A DNA stretch of 13,536 nucleotides from an uncultured Lachnospiraceae bacterium (GTDB lineage: Bacteria > Bacillota > Clostridia > Lachnospirales > Lachnospiraceae). Where the stretch lies: assembly GCA_902803155.1 (NCBI GenBank), contig CADCOU010000074.1, forward strand, positions 1 through 13,536. The letters run 5' to 3'. A model generated the notes under the pieces. The model did not search any database and was not told the DNA's origin. It saw only the letters and a list, made by a program, of their open reading frames with translations. The translations under genes were made by a program, and so were the position numbers. Shown piece after piece: positions 13,135 to 13,536 of this stretch. How positions within the stretch are numbered: position 1 is the stretch's first letter; each line of letters starts with the position of its first letter.

Positions 13135-13536
13135 TCATTCACCTATCACTATGATACTGCACTTTCTGGTACGTTCCCTCGTACGGTCAAAATCGACAAA
13201 GTATACATATCCGGTCGGACCGACAGCAAGCTTTCCGTCATCAACTTCAAGAGTCGCGCTGTTGCCGAGCATGGTTGCCTTCAGATGGGCATCGCAGTTA
13301 TAGAGAGCGGTCCTGTCGCCGCCGGGAAGATAGGACAATGCATCCGGCCAGCTCTCAACGGCTTCATAATGCTTTTCTCCCGGGTAAAGATACGTCTCCT
13401 CGGAAGGTGCTTCCACCTGATCCGGAATGATCTTCTCCAGAACACGGTTCAGGTCCCTCTGAAGATATTCCGTTCCGTCCGGCAGGAGATCATGGACAAA
13501 TTCCTCAAAGAACACCGAACAGGTCGTATGCGGTGA
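13135..13536 (-). CDS. YjbQ-family protein, partial at right edge
   Basis: The C-terminal 133 residues of a second YjbQ-family protein are visible; the gene runs off the window, so the start is not seen. The reading frame opens with SPHTTC, the same place as SAHTTC in the complete paralogue at 1516-2025, so roughly the first 40 residues are missing. Shared motifs include FEEFVHD, LQRDLNR, NCDAHLKATMLGNS and the C-terminal DFDRTRERTRK. The usual GQW before the last strands reads VGPTGYVYF, so the tryptophan is lost. Like its paralogue it has a long insertion with YPGEKHYE in the middle. It stands 58 bases ahead of the TIM homologue and probably belongs to the same operon. Biochemical role unknown. 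Confidence 0.85.
   Translation of the reverse strand, partial: SPHTTCSVFFEEFVHDLLPDGTEYLQRDLNRVLEKIIPDQVEAPSEETYLYPGEKHYEAVESWPDALSYLPGGDRTALYNCDAHLKATMLGNSATLEVDDGKLAVGPTGYVYFVDFDRTRERTRKCSIIVIGE

Overview
The window is a single long gene cluster in which every supported gene lies on the minus strand, so it is transcribed from high to low coordinates. There are 13 protein genes (one cut off by the right edge), very short spacers, consistent AGGAGG-type ribosome binding sites and no transcriptional regulator. Base composition (a little over half G+C by eye), the strong Shine-Dalgarno sequences and the gene families suggest a Firmicute, most likely a gut-type Clostridia/Lachnospiraceae member. 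This taxonomic call is inference only. One awkward point is that the transporter's binding protein has a Sec signal without a lipobox cysteine.

In transcription order: a YjbQ-family protein (partial, 13536-13135); a triosephosphate-isomerase homologue (13076-12384); a promoter-like region with a structured leader; then a complete CUT2-type sugar ABC transporter made of binding protein (12231-11218), double ATPase (11077-9563) and two permeases (9563-8553, 8549-7515). These are followed by DhaK-like and DhaL-like kinase subunits (7493-6486, 6469-5840), a 245-base spacer filled by a strongly folded non-coding element, an FGGY ketose kinase (5594-4059), a UlaE-type ketose-phosphate 3-epimerase (4020-3190), an M29-type metallo-aminopeptidase homologue (3115-2048), a second, full-length YjbQ paralogue (2025-1516), an AllA-like cupin-fold protein (1443-952) and a class II zinc aldolase (934-104). 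A hairpin after the aldolase stop (about 38-74) is the likely operon terminator.

Together the genes look like import and catabolism of an uncommon sugar or polyol. The transporter brings in the substrate, two unrelated kinases phosphorylate ketose intermediates, the epimerase and the TIM homologue interconvert ketose phosphates, and the aldolase cleaves to central metabolites. The DhaKL-like kinase plus TIM homologue plus sugar-phosphate epimerase resembles the tetrose logic of the erythritol/threitol pathways (LerK/LerI and EryA/EryC/EryH). However, no dehydrogenase and no RpiB homologue lies in the window, and the aldolase does not fit that scheme, so the substrate is unknown.

The least explained parts are the two YjbQ paralogues, the M29 peptidase and the AllA-like protein inside a sugar operon, the variant active-site motifs in DhaK, DhaL and the second ATPase domain, and the folded element at 5653-5821.
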